Assembly: GCA_021228405.1 (NCBI GenBank)
Contig: JAJQRF010000011.1
Span: 93,046 to 157,045 of the forward strand
Direction of reading: 5' to 3'
DNA: 64,000 bases
Source: Pyrinomonadaceae bacterium
GTDB taxonomy: Bacteria; Acidobacteriota; Blastocatellia; Pyrinomonadales; Pyrinomonadaceae
Part shown: piece by piece, positions 61,152 to 64,000 of the stretch
Layout: each line of letters opens with the position of its first letter
Numbering within the stretch: position 1 is the stretch's first letter
The notes under the pieces: generated by a model
What the model was told of the DNA's origin: nothing
What the model saw: the letters and a program-made list of their open reading frames with translations, nothing else
Databases searched by the model: none
Position numbers and translations under genes: made by a program

Positions 61152-62906
61152 TCAGTTTCCCTTTCTAAAAGTTTCCAGTTTTGAAAAAAAAGTTTTAATT
61201 TCGCTCGTCAATTCTTTTTCATTGATATAACTCGCTAATTGCTGATATGTAATAGAAACTTTGAAAGTTGATTGCAAATAATCATTCAAAGTTGAAAAAA
61301 GTGCTTTCCCTGAAACTGCGCTCAAACGATAATTCAAATCGTTCCAATCGCTTTCAAATTTAGAGGATGTTTCGGCAATGATTGTTGACTCATCTTTACC
61401 TTTTCTCATTTTTAATTTATGACTTATTAATTGTGCAGAGGTTGTTGCTTTTAGATTTTCTGACAAAGTTTTAAGGATTTCTTCTGTATCAAAATCAGGT
61501 ATCTTGTCTAAAACTCCTGAATTAACTTTTTCTTTTAATTTATTTTCTATAGCTCTGTGTATAGCAGAAGGAACCAGAAAGTAATTTTCAATCTCTTTTT
61601 TGTCAAGAATGTGTACAAGTGAAACTTCTTTAGTTAGTTTGTCCATTACAATTTGGACTTCTTCAATACATCTATAATCACGATCTAATAGAACAGCTAT
61701 TTTTAATTCTTCTCCGAGTATTTGTGTGAATCCCCAATTTGTATGAATTATTCTTTCATGCTGAGTAAAACCTTCTAATGGTATTACTGTAATCTCTCCG
61801 CTTGAAAAAACCTCATCATTTTTAATAATCTTTGCGAGTTTTGTAAGTAATTTAAGGTCTTTTCCCTCAACGAATAAAATTCTTTTTCCTCTAGCAAGTC
61901 TGGTTAATTGAATGTTTTGACCAGACCCCATTAAATTTGAAACCCTCTGTAACTCATCTAAATCACTTATCCTTTTCGCAGACTTATTTGTTTTATCTAC
62001 CAACAAAACTTCAGATGTTTCTACACTATTGATTATTTCAACTGAATGAGTCGCCAAAATTATTTTTGAATCTATATTTTTAAGTAACTCCAAGAGTTTG
62101 TGTTGTAAATCAGGATGTAAATAGATTTCTGGTTCATCAACTACCAAAATATCTGCGTTTTTTGCGTTTAGTAGATGAGTTAAAAGTTGGAGCCAAATTT
62201 GGAATCCGAATCCTGCCCAACAAACTTCTCTTGGAAATCTTTTTTCATCACAAAACATCACTAATTGTTTGGACAAACCACCACGTCTTTGAGGTGGAGA
62301 AATTGACATTCCTTTCCAGGTTTCTTCAACTATTTTTTTGAATTCATCAAATTTTTCTAAATTATGATACCAGTAACTCCTAAACAATCGCGGTGATCGC
62401 CTGCTTCCATACCATCTCTGAATATATTCTGCTTCAACTAAATCTTCGCTTATTTCAAAAGGTCCCAAAGTGGGAATAACCGAAATATTGACTGGAAATT
62501 CCGCTTTGAAAGAGGAAGAAGTTCTTGGTGGCTTTCTCGGCGTATCAAAATACAAATAGGTTTGATAATCTTGCTGAAAAAATAGTGTCAAAGACTGTCC
62601 TTGTGAAAAACTATATTTAATTATCGAAGGAGAATCTGTATTCAAATCGGTTTGAATATTCTCCAAAATAATTGGAATACTTGAATCTGGAATTTCATAA
62701 CCATAAACGCCTGTTTCGTCAGGCAATCTAAGAAAGGTCGGATTTAGTCTTGAAGCAAATCTATATGCTCCTTGAAGAACTCGAACACCATCGAGAATTG
62801 TTGATTTTCCGCTATTATTGGGACCTGTTAAAACATTAAAGTCTTTAATAGTTACCGAAAAATCTTCCAATGCTTTAAAGTTTTTAAAGTGGATTTTAGT
62901 AATCAT
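61152..62906 (-). CDS. OLD-like AAA ATPase with TOPRIM-like domain
   Basis: A 584-aa protein. Residues 1-330 form an ABC/SMC-type ATPase: TGPNNSGKSTILDG (Walker A), LVVDEPEIYLHPDLQHKLL (signature and Walker B), IILATHSVEIINS (His switch). Residues about 345-450 resemble TOPRIM: RILFVEGKDLKLLTKLAK (Glu) and AVLLDRDYR (DxD). The rest is helical. This matches OLD-family and GajA-like nucleases of phage defence. The gene is much more AT-rich than its neighbours and its end removes the start of the DndE-like gene, so it looks inserted. No GajB-like helicase is adjacent. Confidence 0.83.
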   Translation of the reverse strand: MITKIHFKNFKALEDFSVTIKDFNVLTGPNNSGKSTILDGVRVLQGAYRFASRLNPTFLRLPDETGVYGYEIPDSSIPIILENIQTDLNTDSPSIIKYSFSQGQSLTLFFQQDYQTYLYFDTPRKPPRTSSSFKAEFPVNISVIPTLGPFEISEDLVEAEYIQRWYGSRRSPRLFRSYWYHNLEKFDEFKKIVEETWKGMSISPPQRRGGLSKQLVMFCDEKRFPREVCWAGFGFQIWLQLLTHLLNAKNADILVVDEPEIYLHPDLQHKLLELLKNIDSKIILATHSVEIINSVETSEVLLVDKTNKSAKRISDLDELQRVSNLMGSGQNIQLTRLARGKRILFVEGKDLKLLTKLAKIIKNDEVFSSGEITVIPLEGFTQHERIIHTNWGFTQILGEELKIAVLLDRDYRCIEEVQIVMDKLTKEVSLVHILDKKEIENYFLVPSAIHRAIENKLKEKVNSGVLDKIPDFDTEEILKTLSENLKATTSAQLISHKLKMRKGKDESTIIAETSSKFESDWNDLNYRLSAVSGKALFSTLNDYLQSTFKVSITYQQLASYINEKELTSEIKTFFSKLETFRKGN

Positions 62907-62938
62907 ATGGTTCCTAAAAATTAAGTTTTGAAATAAAT

Positions 62939-63883
62939 TTATGAATTAAAGGTATTTTCACGATGCCAACGAAGCATTGTCCGCGATGGGCGAAACGGTT
63001 TTTCTCTCGGCAAATAAATTTCCCTTGTTTCTAAACTGTGAAGCAAAAATGCTTCGTTTCCGCTTTCTTCAAAATTGCTCGAAACAATCATTTTGTAATT
63101 GTCATCAATCGAAAATAAATGTTTATCGAATGCCCAATGATGAAGCGGACAGAGCGAAATTCCGTTGCCGATGCTGTCGTCGTAGCTTTGCGCGAAAGGG
63201 AAAATATGCGCAGCTTCGACGGCAGTTTCTCCGTCAAGCGTAATGATTCGCAAACGGCAAGCGGCGCAAGTGTAATTGTAAAGTCTGATAATTGCGCGGC
63301 GAAAAGCAATGTTTCGTTTCGGTGTATCAGCGACGGTTTTGGCAATTTCCGGGTTTTCCTTTTCCGCACTTTCGAGCAAAAGATATTCGATGTTATTTAT
63401 CTCACGATTATCGGCAATGACGGCGCGAAACAATTCCGTTTGTTCGCTGAAATAGACTTCGATAATTTTTTGACGAATTGTTCCCCGCGCATCGGCGCGA
63501 TGAAGAAGCAAAAATAAATCTTCGTCTAAACTCGCAAATTCGACAATGCTTGCCAGATGCGTCATCGAATTCAGCTGCTTTGTCATTGCAAGTAATTTTT
63601 CATTTTCGGCTTTGGGATGAAGATGCCAGAATTTATCGGATTTTAAGTGAAAGAAAGGCAAAAAGATTCGCGGTTTTTCCAAACTCACAAGATGCCAATA
63701 TTTTAAAAACGATTCGACAATTTGCGGCGAAGGCTCGATTCGATTTGTTGTAATTGCGCCTTCTTCAAACAAATCAATCAGAGCGAGCAGTAAAACAGGT
63801 TTGTGCGGCGCAGGTTTTCCGTGCGACCGATCAATGCGGAGTTTTTCGATTTTGTTTAGATAATATGTGAGAACGTCGGGCAT
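62939..63883 (-). CDS. Phosphorothioate-sensing HNH endonuclease (SBD-HNH type)
   Basis: A 314-aa protein. The N-terminal ~150 residues match the sulfur-binding domain of type IV restriction enzymes: RIDRSHGKPAPHKPVLLLAL and FLPFFHLKSDKFWHL, the usual charged pocket and FxHL signature. Residues about 195-275 are an HNH nuclease: YTCAACRLR, VEAAHIFPFAQSYDDSIGNGISLCPLHHWAFDKHLF. Such enzymes cut DNA that carries phosphorothioate links. The 32 bases before the AAA gene suggest one transcript. No intact dnd modification genes are in the window. Confidence 0.8.
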   Translation of the reverse strand: MPDVLTYYLNKIEKLRIDRSHGKPAPHKPVLLLALIDLFEEGAITTNRIEPSPQIVESFLKYWHLVSLEKPRIFLPFFHLKSDKFWHLHPKAENEKLLAMTKQLNSMTHLASIVEFASLDEDLFLLLHRADARGTIRQKIIEVYFSEQTELFRAVIADNREINNIEYLLLESAEKENPEIAKTVADTPKRNIAFRRAIIRLYNYTCAACRLRIITLDGETAVEAAHIFPFAQSYDDSIGNGISLCPLHHWAFDKHLFSIDDNYKMIVSSNFEESGNEAFLLHSLETREIYLPREKPFRPSRTMLRWHRENTFNS

Positions 63884-64000
63884 TTTGAATTATGCGATTA
63901 CGAGACTTTCAGATTCTTGACTTTTAAATGTGAATCAGTAGTTAAAAGACAGACAAACCGGCTGATTGGTAGAATTTTCTTACCATGGAAAATCAACTAA

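Noticed and set aside
63985..64000. ATG with a few codons (MENQL) at the right edge
   Set aside because: Only 16 bases are visible and no ribosome site precedes it; too little to call a gene.

Overview
The window looks like a chromosomal piece of an Acidobacteriota genome, most likely class Blastocatellia (Pyrinomonadaceae-like). This is inferred from gene content: a Ser/Thr kinase carrying TolB-like plus TPR modules, a secreted glycosidase ending in a carboxypeptidase-regulatory-like domain, a Kgd-type fused 2-oxoglutarate dehydrogenase, futalosine-pathway menaquinone genes, Uma2-family expansion and many small secreted proteins of unknown function. A LpxL-type acyltransferase and several lipoproteins point to a diderm cell. 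Base composition is moderate over most of the window, with AT-rich islands near 39.5-41.4 kb, 44.9-45.5 kb and 61.1-62.9 kb. No rRNA, tRNA, CRISPR array or intact transposase was seen.

Layout. 0-11 kb: housekeeping genes (rnc 3' end, lepB, psuG, ruvC, fahA with a conserved unknown partner, a large methyltransferase, purF). 11.1-11.7 kb: a rhodanese lipoprotein whose catalytic-cysteine codon is UGA, followed by a SECIS-like hairpin; this is a probable selenoprotein. 11.9-15.5 kb: nucleotide-sugar genes (wecB, a UDP-sugar dehydrogenase) with an S23-type four-helix-bundle gene and a Uma2 gene between them. 17.8-21.7 kb: a compact minus-strand cluster (2OG-Fe(II) oxygenase, ATP-grasp/PLP-decarboxylase fusion, transglutaminase-like protein) that resembles an undescribed small-molecule or peptide-tailoring pathway. 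21.9-37 kb: signalling and secreted proteins (a giant kinase with duplicated sensor/TPR modules, a secreted lipase-like hydrolase, a PAS-GGDEF-EAL protein next to a FIST sensor, a membrane-TPR protein) and the prenyltransferase of menaquinone synthesis. 37.3-44.3 kb: DUF2071, three Uma2 genes, mqnE, a ferritin-like protein and an LpxL-like acyltransferase. 44.5-45.5 kb: a small HTH regulator downstream of an AT-rich array of about eleven 21-bp repeats. 45.5-59.6 kb: sugar epimerase, RDD protein, ribH-nusB, a CheA-like kinase, a sigma-54 promoter with a candidate small RNA, kgd, CapA-like lipoprotein and a GH13 amylase. 59.6-63.9 kb: a defence remnant made of a broken dndE/HerA-type fusion, an AT-rich OLD-like AAA/TOPRIM protein and a predicted phosphorothioate-sensing HNH nuclease.

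A second theme is short repeats. Nearly every larger intergenic gap carries a palindrome built from short direct repeats of a few families (CACGAAA-type, AACGCGGATT/AACGCAGATT-type, GATTTTG-type, GATCAAA-type, ATTTATC-type). Three similar repeats lie inside coding sequence (methyltransferase, wecB N-terminus, kgd linker). Two copies of one palindrome flank a gene pair in inverted orientation, and the fahA start codon lies within another.
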